Positions 9,553 through 16,797 of a stretch of DNA of 28,998 nucleotides are shown here, in pieces; the first letter of the stretch is position 1; each line of letters opens with the position of its first letter. The position numbers and the translations under genes were made by a program. Below the pieces are notes generated by a model, which made no database searches, had not been told where the DNA came from, and worked only from the letters and a program-made list of their open reading frames with translations. The stretch is from positions 1 to 28,998 of the forward strand of contig DEAO01000016.1 of the NCBI GenBank assembly GCA_002348725.1. Direction: 5' to 3'. The stretch comes from Fidelibacterota bacterium UBA2980. Its GTDB lineage: Bacteria; Fidelibacterota; Marinisomatia; Marinisomatales; Marinisomataceae.

Positions 9553-10143
9553 TTAAGCTTTATAAAGTTTCAAAATGTAATCTGATATCGTATCCATATA
9601 AACAGAAGCATCTCCCGCTTTACTCTTATACAATGTAAACCAAAAGATACCTTCAATGTTTAATATTAACGCAAGAGCTGCAGTCTTTGGATCAACTCTT
9701 TTAAATTCTTTATTTTTAATTCCTGTTTCTATAATTAATTCAATTGCTTTTTGAAAACGATTATACACTTTCTGCATTGCATTTTTAAAATCTTTATCAT
9801 TTCTAGATATAGACCAAAAAATAGGTAAACACTGATAAGGGGTTGGATCTTTTTTGATTTGTTCTCCAAATGTTTTAAATAATGTTTTTAATGATCTCAT
9901 TGCAGTTTTTTGTTTATTAATCTCATCAGCCATGATATCTGTATACTTTCTTTCCCAGTAGTCAATTACACCAAGATATACTTCTTTTTTAGAAGAAAAA
10001 TAGTGATAAATAGCCCCTTTACTCATATTGGATTCTTGGACTATATCATCCATAGTGCTATTATAATATCCCTTTTTAGTCATAACAGTCAGTGCTGATG
10101 CTAAAATAATTTCTCTCTTTTTATCTCTAGTTTCTTGACTCAT
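9553..10143 (-). CDS. TetR-family regulator of the fad operon
   Basis: A 196-residue repressor-like protein starting MSQETRDKKR. Its N-terminal helix-turn-helix is typical of TetR proteins: a helix ending in GYYNSTMDDIV, then MSKGAIYHYFSSKKEVY. The C-terminal all-helical domain would bind a ligand; an acyl-CoA is likely because the next three genes are fadE, fadA and fadN. The frame is open 24 bases further upstream, to position 10167, but only from a TTG, and that extension would run through the palindrome at 10146-10159. I therefore chose the ATG at 10143. Bacillus FadR is also a TetR protein controlling fad genes, but orthology cannot be claimed. Autoregulation is inferred from the operator position. 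Confidence 0.92.
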   Translation of the reverse strand: MSQETRDKKREIILASALTVMTKKGYYNSTMDDIVQESNMSKGAIYHYFSSKKEVYLGVIDYWERKYTDIMADEINKQKTAMRSLKTLFKTFGEQIKKDPTPYQCLPIFWSISRNDKDFKNAMQKVYNRFQKAIELIIETGIKNKEFKRVDPKTAALALILNIEGIFWFTLYKSKAGDASVYMDTISDYILKLYKA

Positions 10144-10145
10144 AG

Positions 10146-10159
10146 ACCGACCAGTCGGT
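10146..10159. promoter_or_regulatory. Palindromic TetR-type operator
   Basis: ACCGAC-CA-GTCGGT is a perfect inverted repeat with 6-bp arms and a 2-base centre, G+C-rich in an AT-rich intergenic region. It ends 2 bases before the ATG of the TetR gene. Its size and symmetry fit a TetR dimer site. Binding there would block transcription or translation initiation of the whole regulator-fadE-fadA-fadN unit. I saw no second copy elsewhere in the window. Confidence 0.7.
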
Positions 10160-10205
10160 TTTAGCAATTTCAGTAAGATAAATAATACTAATATTTATTA
10201 CAAGA

Positions 10206-10211
10206 ATTATA
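10206..10211 (-). promoter_or_regulatory. Candidate -10 box for the TetR-fad operon
   Basis: The minus strand has an exact TATAAT 63 bases upstream of the TetR ATG. No good -35 lies 16-18 bases before it. An alternative pair nearer the gene, TTGTAA then TATCTT with 17-base spacing, would place the start of transcription right before the operator. The choice cannot be settled by eye. Confidence 0.3.
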
Positions 10212-10272
10212 CATTGTTTTAAGTATTCCATATTTTTTTGTAATATGTATGCAATTCATGGGGATCAATGAA

Positions 10273-10947
10273 ATGAAAAAACTTGTAATAGCACCATCTA
10301 TTCTTGCAGCAGATTTTTCTGATTTAAAATCAGCAATTGATCACTGCAATAATTCTGACTGTACGTGGTTGCATCTAGACATTATGGACCAACAATTTGT
10401 TCCTAACTTATCTTTTGGACCAGACGTTGTAAAGGATATTAGAAAACATTCAGATTTATTTTTTGATGTTCATTTAATGGTTAGCAATCCATTTGATATG
10501 CTTGATTCATTCATTGATGCAGGAGCTGATGGAATTTCATTTCATATTGAAGCAACAGAATCGCGATTCACGTTCCCTCCTAAGATTTTAATCAATAAAA
10601 TAAAGCGTGCTAATATCTTATGTGGAATTGCAATAAAACCAAAGACAGGATTTAAAATTATTCAAAAATATATGGAATTTATTGATTATGTAGTGGTTAT
10701 GTCTGTAGAACCAGGTTTTGCTGGACAAAAATTTATATCAGAATCAATAGATAAGATTAAAGAAATTCGTTCATTTATCGATGAAAAAAATTTAACAGAT
10801 CAAGTATCAATACAATGTGATGGTGGAATAAAATTACATAATGCTAAAGATGTGATGAATGCAGGAGCAAATATATTAGTTGCAGGATCTGAAGTATTTC
10901 AATCAGAAAATCCAATTGACACAATAAACAAAATGAACCAATTATGA
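10273..10947 (+). CDS. rpe: Ribulose-phosphate 3-epimerase
   Basis: It interconverts ribulose 5-phosphate and xylulose 5-phosphate in the cytoplasm. The product has 224 residues when started at the third Met, giving MKKLVIAPSILAADF, the family's usual N-terminus; a GGGGA stretch 9 bases upstream can serve as ribosome site. In-frame ATGs at 10249 and 10258 are possible but add residues with no family counterpart. Metal and catalytic residues of the TIM barrel are present: His34 and Asp36 in LHLDIMD, His67 in FDVHLMV, and Asp183 in IQCDGGI. The phosphate loop segments VMSVEPGFAGQKF and NILVAGSEVF are also intact. Its stop overlaps the transketolase start (ATGA), giving a translationally coupled rpe-tkt-rpiB operon. 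Confidence 0.95.
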   Translation: MKKLVIAPSILAADFSDLKSAIDHCNNSDCTWLHLDIMDQQFVPNLSFGPDVVKDIRKHSDLFFDVHLMVSNPFDMLDSFIDAGADGISFHIEATESRFTFPPKILINKIKRANILCGIAIKPKTGFKIIQKYMEFIDYVVVMSVEPGFAGQKFISESIDKIKEIRSFIDEKNLTDQVSIQCDGGIKLHNAKDVMNAGANILVAGSEVFQSENPIDTINKMNQL

Positions 10948-12872
10948 ACTATAAATCAATAGAAAATTTTAGTCAATGGAGCGAAGAAGAAAAAAATCAT
11001 TTTACAGTAAATGTAATTAAAGGACTTGTAATTGATGGCGTACGAAAAGCAAATTCTGGACATCCTGGCGGGCCAATGTCACTTGCTGATTTTTCATATA
11101 TTTTATATTCCGAATTTTTAACATTTGATTCAAAGAATCCTGATGCTCACTCAAGAGATAGGGTTGTATTATCAGTTGGACATACATGTATGCTTTTATA
11201 TACAATCCTTTATCTTTCTGACGTTCTAGAAATGGAAGATTTGAAAAGTTTTAGACAAATTGATAGTAGAACTCCTGGTCATCCAGAAATTGAAACTCCT
11301 GGAGTTGATGCAAATGCTGGACCCCTTGGACAAGGAGTAGGAATGGGTATTGGAATGGCAGTGGCAGAAACAATGCTTCAAAAGGATAATGTCCATTATA
11401 CATATATTCTTGTAGGCGATGGAGACTTACAAGAACCAATAGCACTAGGCGCTGCATCTCTTGCAGGACATTGGAATCTATCACGATTAATTATGTTTTA
11501 TGATAAAAATGACATACAAATAGCAGGAGAAACTAATCGATGTGATTCTACAGACTATGCTCAACTATTTGAATCGATGAAATGGGATGTACAAGAAATT
11601 GATGGACACGATCATAATGAAATTAGAAATGCTATAAAGAAGGCAAAAGAAGTAGATAAGCCAAGTATTATCATAGGAAATACGACTATTGCAAAAGGAA
11701 GTCATTCTATGGAGAATAAAAGTGAATCACATGGTGCCCCGTTTAGCCCAGAAGAAATTGTGATGACAAAAAAGAATCTAGGTTTACCCGAAGATGAAAA
11801 TTTTTACTGTCCTGATGTTGTAAAAGAATATTTTCAAAGAAATTTTGATAAAAAAATACCAAGTGATTGTGATATTGCAGATTTAGATATACAAAATAAA
11901 TTGACTAAAATGCCAAATATTGACTTTGGCAATGAGCTAATAGCTACTAGAAAAGCTTTTGGAATGACATTAGATGAAATGGCACAACATATTCCAGAAA
12001 TTGTTGGAGGATCTGCTGATCTAGATGGATCAAATTGCACAACAAACTTTGCAAATACGTATGGAGATTTTTCTTCATCAAATCCTGAAGGAAGAAATAT
12101 TGCATTTGGTGTAAGAGAATTTCCAATGGGTGCAATTTTAAATGGAATTTCTCTTCATGGTGGACTTATTCCTTTTGGTGGAACATTCTTAGTCTTTAGC
12201 GACTATGTTAAATCAGCAATTAGGTTATCAGCAATACAAAAATTACACGTCTTATATGAGTTTACACATGATTCAATATTTGTTGGTGAAGATGGACCAA
12301 CACATCAACCTGTTGAGCATATTATGTCATTAAGACTCATCCCAGATTTAATGGTATTTCGACCTGGAGATGCTGTGGAAACGCAATTTTGTTTTGAAAC
12401 CATTATGGAAAATAATACAAACCCTAGTGCTATCTTGCTGACAAGACAAAAACTTCCTTTAACAAATCTTGATAACGAAAGTATTAAAGCTGGAGTAAAA
12501 AAAGGTGCATATACGATTATTAATCATGGCAATCCAGATGCAATTATATTTACTACTGGCTCTGAATTAAGTTTAACATTATCAATTGTCGAATCGTTGG
12601 AAGAAAAAATAAAAGTTGTTAATATGCCTTGCTGGGAATTGTTTGAAAAACAACCTGATAACTATAAAGAAGAGATTCTTTCTCATAATTGTAAAAAAAG
12701 AATTTCAATAGAGGCAGGGACTACAACAGGTTGGGAAAAATTTGTAGGTAAAAATGGATTAACAATTGGAATTAACGAATTTGGACATTCCGCACCAGGA
12801 AAAGATGTAGCACATAAGTTAAATTTTACAAAAGAAGCTATTACAGAAAAAATTAAGGAGTATTTAAAATGA
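10944..12872 (+). CDS. tkt: Transketolase
   Basis: This thiamine-diphosphate enzyme moves two-carbon units between sugar phosphates in the non-oxidative pentose phosphate pathway. At 642 residues it is full length. It has KANSGHPGGPMSLAD (35-49), the cofactor motif GDGDLQEP (158-165) with the conserved Asn189, the substrate-binding SHGAP, the catalytic Glu392 in GVREFPMG, and the strongly conserved THDSIFVGEDGPTHQPVEHI (441-460). The ATG overlaps the rpe stop by 4 bases, and its own TGA overlaps the rpiB start in the same way, so the three enzymes are probably made together. No transaldolase is seen in the window. Confidence 0.97.
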   Translation: MNYKSIENFSQWSEEEKNHFTVNVIKGLVIDGVRKANSGHPGGPMSLADFSYILYSEFLTFDSKNPDAHSRDRVVLSVGHTCMLLYTILYLSDVLEMEDLKSFRQIDSRTPGHPEIETPGVDANAGPLGQGVGMGIGMAVAETMLQKDNVHYTYILVGDGDLQEPIALGAASLAGHWNLSRLIMFYDKNDIQIAGETNRCDSTDYAQLFESMKWDVQEIDGHDHNEIRNAIKKAKEVDKPSIIIGNTTIAKGSHSMENKSESHGAPFSPEEIVMTKKNLGLPEDENFYCPDVVKEYFQRNFDKKIPSDCDIADLDIQNKLTKMPNIDFGNELIATRKAFGMTLDEMAQHIPEIVGGSADLDGSNCTTNFANTYGDFSSSNPEGRNIAFGVREFPMGAILNGISLHGGLIPFGGTFLVFSDYVKSAIRLSAIQKLHVLYEFTHDSIFVGEDGPTHQPVEHIMSLRLIPDLMVFRPGDAVETQFCFETIMENNTNPSAILLTRQKLPLTNLDNESIKAGVKKGAYTIINHGNPDAIIFTTGSELSLTLSIVESLEEKIKVVNMPCWELFEKQPDNYKEEILSHNCKKRISIEAGTTTGWEKFVGKNGLTIGINEFGHSAPGKDVAHKLNFTKEAITEKIKEYLK

Positions 12873-13306
12873 TTATTGCATTAGGAACAGATCATGCAGG
12901 ATTTGACCTTAAAGAAGTTGTGAAAAAATTCTTGGAAGAAAATGGATACAAAGTTAAAGATTTTGGAGCATATGAATATGATTCAGCTGATGATTATCCA
13001 GATTTCATTAATCCTACAGCAGAATTTGTATCTAAAAATAATAATGCAATGGGTATTATCTTTGGTGGTTCTGGACAAGGAGAAGCAATGGCTGCTAACC
13101 GATATAAAGGAGTAAGAGCAGCAGTTTTCTATGATGGTCCAGATAAAATAGTCTCATTATCAAGGCAACATAATAATGCTAACATATTATCATTGGGATC
13201 ACGATTTATAGAACCAGAACATGCTATAAATGTAATTAAACTATGGATTTCTACTGCATTTGAAGGCGGAAGACATCAAAAAAGAATTGATAAACTAGAT
13301 TCTTAA
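12869..13306 (+). CDS. rpiB: Ribose 5-phosphate isomerase B, Cys-less (Glu-type)
   Basis: It interconverts ribose 5-phosphate and ribulose 5-phosphate. The 145 residues match the RpiB/LacAB fold: DHAGFDLK (8-15), a DYPDF segment at 42-46, and REHNN-like RQHNNAN at 99-105. The usual catalytic loop, CGTGIG, reads GGSGQGE (66-72), so the base Cys is absent. Mycobacterium tuberculosis RpiB has the same GGSGxGE arrangement and uses the Glu as base, so Glu72 is the likely base here. The C-terminus RHQKRIDKL is also close to the mycobacterial form. The enzyme should still be active. Its TAA overlaps the stop of the convergent ctaB. Confidence 0.93.
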   Translation: MIIALGTDHAGFDLKEVVKKFLEENGYKVKDFGAYEYDSADDYPDFINPTAEFVSKNNNAMGIIFGGSGQGEAMAANRYKGVRAAVFYDGPDKIVSLSRQHNNANILSLGSRFIEPEHAINVIKLWISTAFEGGRHQKRIDKLDS

Positions 13307-14151
13307 AATCTTACATCAGCAAGTATTATAAAAAATAATAATACAAAATAATATAGAGACGTTCTAAAAATCAATTTCGCATTTTCCTCATTTTGTTCAA
13401 TAATAAATGGCAAACAACACAACATATATATATTACTCAGGAAATAAGCTCCTACAAGATATATCCTTCCTGAAATACCAAAAAAGAATGGTAAAGTTGA
13501 TATTGGTATTAATATCAATGCATGCATAAAAATATGTAACACAGTTTTTTTACCATTATCAATAACAGGCAACATTTTTAAACCTGCTTTCAAATAATCT
13601 TCTTTGTGTATAAATGCGATAGAATAGAAATGAGGATGCTGCCAAAAAAATAATATAAAGAATAGAATCCATCCACCAGGATCAAGACTATTAGTTGCAG
13701 CTGTCCATCCTCCTAATGGTGGCAATGCGCCAGGAATAGCTCCAACAGATGTGTTAATCCAAGATATTTTTTTCAATGGAGTATATAAAAATAAATATGA
13801 TGCAACAGTGCAGAAAGCTAGAATGCTTGTTAAGGTATTTACTTTATCAAATAATAGATACAAACCAAAAATAATAAATATGCTGCCAAGAAATGAAGCA
13901 GTGGAAAGAGATATTTTCTTTGTTGGCAAAACTCTGTATTTAGTTCTTTCCATTCTTGCGTCGGTCTCTACTTCAATAATATTATTAAAAATAGAAGATC
14001 CCGCAGAACACAATAAAGTTCCAAAAAGTGTATAAAATAATAATTCATTTGATCCAAACCCTTGGTTTCCAAGATAAAATCCGATTAAAGTAGTGGTTAA
14101 GACAAGAAAGCCAATACGTATTTTAGTTAATTCTATAAGATTCTTTATCAT
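13303..14151 (-). CDS. ctaB: Protoheme IX farnesyltransferase (heme O synthase)
   Basis: A UbiA-superfamily membrane enzyme that adds farnesyl to heme B to make heme O, the precursor of heme A for the caa3 oxidase encoded upstream. At 282 residues with many hydrophobic helices it is close to the family norm. The prenyl-diphosphate site reads NNIIEVETDARMERTKYR near residues 56-73, with Glu where many homologues have the first Asp residues. The second conserved loop, FFWQHPHFYSIAFIHKEDY followed by AGLKMLPV, is clear. It is the last gene of the respiratory operon; its start overlaps the sco stop by 1 base (TAATG). Its stop overlaps that of rpiB in a shared TTAA. Confidence 0.94.
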   Translation of the reverse strand: MIKNLIELTKIRIGFLVLTTTLIGFYLGNQGFGSNELLFYTLFGTLLCSAGSSIFNNIIEVETDARMERTKYRVLPTKKISLSTASFLGSIFIIFGLYLLFDKVNTLTSILAFCTVASYLFLYTPLKKISWINTSVGAIPGALPPLGGWTAATNSLDPGGWILFFILFFWQHPHFYSIAFIHKEDYLKAGLKMLPVIDNGKKTVLHIFMHALILIPISTLPFFFGISGRIYLVGAYFLSNIYMLCCLPFIIEQNEENAKLIFRTSLYYFVLLFFIILADVRF

Positions 14152-14747
14152 TATATCTTTTCGTTCACAAGAAATACAATATCATTTTGAAGTTCCATGA
14201 TAGCAGCATCATCAGTGCCTTCATAATACTTTCTAATATTTTTTTGCTTATCTATTAATACAAATCTTGTAGAATGACCTGCTGGGAGCAAGGATGCTGA
14301 TAGAAAGAATCCTTTTTCTGATAAGGTTGATATATAATTAATGTCTCCCCTTAAAAAATACCAATTGCTGTCATTGGAATATTTTTCAGAAAATGCTTCT
14401 AGTATATCATTTGAATCATACTCAGGATCAACAGTAATTGATACAAATTGAATTAAATCAGAATCCTTAAATCTTTCTTGAAGAATACTGAAATTTTGAG
14501 ACATAATGGGACATGCATCTGGGCAACTTGTAAAGACAAAACTAAGAATAGTAATTTTATTTGTAAGATTATTATCTGTAAAAATATCTCCATTAAAATT
14601 TGCTAATTCAAAACTAGGAACATTAGAGACTACATTTAGGTTTCTAATTTTTGACTCAGTGGCTTCACGCAAAGTGAACAATGCAACTGTTCCCAAAAAA
14701 AAGACAATAAGAAATGAGAGAATTAATTTTTTATTTAAATCATTCAT
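14151..14747 (-). CDS. SCO1/SenC-family copper chaperone (second copy)
   Basis: A 198-residue membrane-anchored thioredoxin-fold protein. One N-terminal helix (about 8-26) is followed by a periplasmic domain with the copper site CPDAC (Cys75, Cys79) and the distal ligand His158 in PAGHSTRF; VSITVDPEYD (103-112) is typical of the family. Sco proteins deliver copper to, or reduce, the CuA site of cytochrome c oxidase subunit II. Lying between ctaA and ctaB, it belongs to the oxidase assembly part of the operon. Its start overlaps the ctaA stop by 8 bases. It is clearly different in sequence from the longer Sco protein at 19407-20210, so the two are probably specialised and not a recent duplication. 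Confidence 0.93.
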   Translation of the reverse strand: MNDLNKKLILSFLIVFFLGTVALFTLREATESKIRNLNVVSNVPSFELANFNGDIFTDNNLTNKITILSFVFTSCPDACPIMSQNFSILQERFKDSDLIQFVSITVDPEYDSNDILEAFSEKYSNDSNWYFLRGDINYISTLSEKGFFLSASLLPAGHSTRFVLIDKQKNIRKYYEGTDDAAIMELQNDIVFLVNEKI

Positions 14748-15636
14748 TTTTTATGCAATTATACAATATAATTATTACACCAACAAGCCAAGATGAACCC
14801 CATGTATGAAATAATCTTGTAAGTTGAGGTAAATCAAAGAAAATCATCATTTCTCCAAGAAAAATTTGTAAAACAATCATTCCTGTAATAAAGTATGCTA
14901 ATTGTCTTGCTAATAATAAAGGGTGATTTCTAAGATTATAATTGATATAAATGCTGAAGAAAAGCAAACCAAATCCTAAAATTGAATGTAAATATTTATA
15001 GTATGGCAATGCATCTAACTGATCAGATTTTGAGAATAAAGGATTGTCTATAACAATTAATTCAATACCTGTTCTCAAGCCTGTCCCTAATAAAATCTCT
15101 ATTACAATTAATATCCAAAGAAAAATTAAACTTTTTGATAAAATAAGGTTGTTTTTTAACCCTTGGAAAATATTTGGATTAAGCATTTTGTATGATTTAA
15201 TACATATGTAGCTAAGTATTGATACAAGAACAAGAGCAAATAACATATGGGCAGTTTTAATGTAAGGATTTAATTCAAACCATACCAATGCTCCACCCAA
15301 AAGCCCATTAATTACTACAAATATTAGAGAAAGAATGGAATAGAATAATAAAGTATGATTTTTTCTAAAATAAAATATTGCTATAACATTTAATATAATA
15401 ATTGATATCCCTAAAATAACTCCGAACATACGATTAGTAAATTCAATCCATGCTAAAGTGGTATTAATTTGATTGATATCTACATTAGTTGGAGGAATCC
15501 AACCTTCACCACATTTAGGCCAACTTGGGCATCCCATGCCAGCTCCAGAAACACGAACCAATCCACCAATAAAAATAAGTAAATAAGATAAAATAGTTGC
15601 AATTACAGCAGAATTATAAAAAAGCCTTAGCTTCAT
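14740..15636 (-). CDS. ctaA: Heme A synthase, COX15/CtaA family
   Basis: An eight-helix membrane enzyme of 298 residues that oxidises the C8 methyl of heme O to the formyl group of heme A. N-terminal VRVSGAGMGCPSWPKCGEGW carries the Cys pair (36 and 42) in the first extracytoplasmic loop. Heme-ligand histidines are visible in IKTAHMLFA, YKYLHSILG and LFHTWGSSW. The expected ExxHR motif reads EFTNR (65-69): the catalytic Glu is kept but the His is Asn. I believe some relatives share this, but could not check. The gene abuts the coxIV stop (TAGATG) and overlaps the following sco by 8 bases. Confidence 0.93.
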   Translation of the reverse strand: MKLRLFYNSAVIATILSYLLIFIGGLVRVSGAGMGCPSWPKCGEGWIPPTNVDINQINTTLAWIEFTNRMFGVILGISIIILNVIAIFYFRKNHTLLFYSILSLIFVVINGLLGGALVWFELNPYIKTAHMLFALVLVSILSYICIKSYKMLNPNIFQGLKNNLILSKSLIFLWILIVIEILLGTGLRTGIELIVIDNPLFSKSDQLDALPYYKYLHSILGFGLLFFSIYINYNLRNHPLLLARQLAYFITGMIVLQIFLGEMMIFFDLPQLTRLFHTWGSSWLVGVIIILYNCIKNE

Positions 15637-16053
15637 CTAATGATGATCCTTGTCTCCCTCGTGATGATTATTTTCTTTATCAAGAGGATAACCATGGTCA
15701 TCTGTCAAAGGCAAAGTGCTATATAATGCAGCTCGTTTATTAATTGGATCTTTAATTTCAGGATTTACTGCACCACGAAACTCAGTGTCAGTCAGTGTAA
15801 TAATGATAAAAATTGAAAGAAACATTAAAGAACCTACAAATATTGTTGCATTCTTTTTATCATCCCATAATAGATGCATAAAAAAAGTTGCTACAACTCC
15901 GGCTTTAGTTCCTGCAATAAGCAATGCAAGAACAATATTAAAAGATCCTAAATCAATGTATGAAGCCCATACAGTTACTGCTGTTAAGAAAAATAATGCA
16001 GTAGCAACTACTAAGTAAGTCTTTAATGGTGTAATATGATGTTCTTCAGACAC
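15637..16053 (-). CDS. Cytochrome c oxidase subunit IV (caa3 type)
   Basis: A 138-residue membrane protein with three hydrophobic helices. The family signature is clear: LKTYLVVATALFFLTAVTVW, then LLIAGTKAGVVATFFMHL. It is the small accessory subunit of prokaryotic heme-copper oxidases. It starts with GTG, read as Met; there is no alternative in-frame ATG before the first helix, and an AGGA Shine-Dalgarno lies 6 bases upstream, so the GTG start is well supported. It begins 3 bases after the coxIII stop. The C-terminal tail is histidine-rich (NHHEGDKDHH), with an N-terminal EEHH as well; metal binding is only a possibility. Confidence 0.9.
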   Translation of the reverse strand: MSEEHHITPLKTYLVVATALFFLTAVTVWASYIDLGSFNIVLALLIAGTKAGVVATFFMHLLWDDKKNATIFVGSLMFLSIFIIITLTDTEFRGAVNPEIKDPINKRAALYSTLPLTDDHGYPLDKENNHHEGDKDHH

Positions 16054-16056
16054 AAT

Positions 16057-16797
16057 TTATCCTATCAAGTAAAATAGTGGAAATAGAAAAATCCAAATTA
16101 AATCAACTAAATGCCAAAAAATTCCCACTGCTTCCATATGAGTATAATATCGAGCATGCAATTTCCCTCTCGCAGTAAGAACCATTAACCAAGCAATCAA
16201 ACCCATCCCTATAGCAACATGCAAACCATGCAAACCAGTCATTATAAAATAAATACCAAAGAAAATATGAGGGTTATTCATTGTATATAAACGATTTGTT
16301 TCTTTATCAAAAAATATATTATTGGTTTCGATGTAATGATTAATCTTTTCTTGATCATGAATCTCTTGAACAACTTCGGGACCCATATAAGAATAGTATT
16401 CACCAGGAAGTTGTCCGAGATGGAATTTATGCTCATACTCTAAATATTTAATTCCAAGAAAACCTAATGCACAAACAAAAGTAAGAAATAGCATTAATAA
16501 CGAAAGTTTTCTTTTATTCAATTGAATAGCCCAAATAGCAAGTGCCATCGTTAAAGAGCTAGCAATTAAAACAATGGTATTAATTAATCCTTTATTTACA
16601 TCTAATAATAGATTTGCATTAAAAAACATTTCTGGATTCCATGCGCGATAAATAGTATATGCAACAAATAAACCACCAAAAGTTAGTACTTCTGTTAATA
16701 TAAACGCCCACATTCCCAGCTTGGAAGTCTCATATTGTTGATTCACATCATAAAAATGATGATATAAAAAATCTGGGGATGATTTATCGTGGCTCAT
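16057..16797 (-). CDS. coxC: Cytochrome c oxidase subunit III
   Basis: A 246-residue integral membrane protein that stabilises subunit I. The N-terminal SKLGMWAFILTEVLTFGGLF (26-45) and the C-terminal HMEAVGIFWHLVDLIWIFLF are textbook subunit III signatures, as is TGLHGLHVAIG. Between the third and fourth helices (about 120-175) a hydrophilic insert of some 50 residues makes the protein longer than the 200-residue caa3 minimum; similar inserts occur in some relatives. Its ATG overlaps the coxI TGA by 4 bases. Confidence 0.95.
   Translation of the reverse strand: MSHDKSSPDFLYHHFYDVNQQYETSKLGMWAFILTEVLTFGGLFVAYTIYRAWNPEMFFNANLLLDVNKGLINTIVLIASSLTMALAIWAIQLNKRKLSLLMLFLTFVCALGFLGIKYLEYEHKFHLGQLPGEYYSYMGPEVVQEIHDQEKINHYIETNNIFFDKETNRLYTMNNPHIFFGIYFIMTGLHGLHVAIGMGLIAWLMVLTARGKLHARYYTHMEAVGIFWHLVDLIWIFLFPLFYLIG

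Noticed and set aside
10144..10167. Upstream extension of the TetR gene to a TTG codon
   Set aside because: It adds eight residues translated through the palindrome; the ATG at 10143 is a better start and gives a normal TetR N-terminus.
10249..10272. Upstream ATG codons for rpe
   Set aside because: They add residues not seen in the family; the ATG at 10273 gives the standard MKK-IAPSILAADF start with a G-rich ribosome site.
13955..13970. A GTCGGT half-site inside ctaB as a second TetR operator
   Set aside because: There is no matching ACCGAC arm, and it lies within coding sequence.
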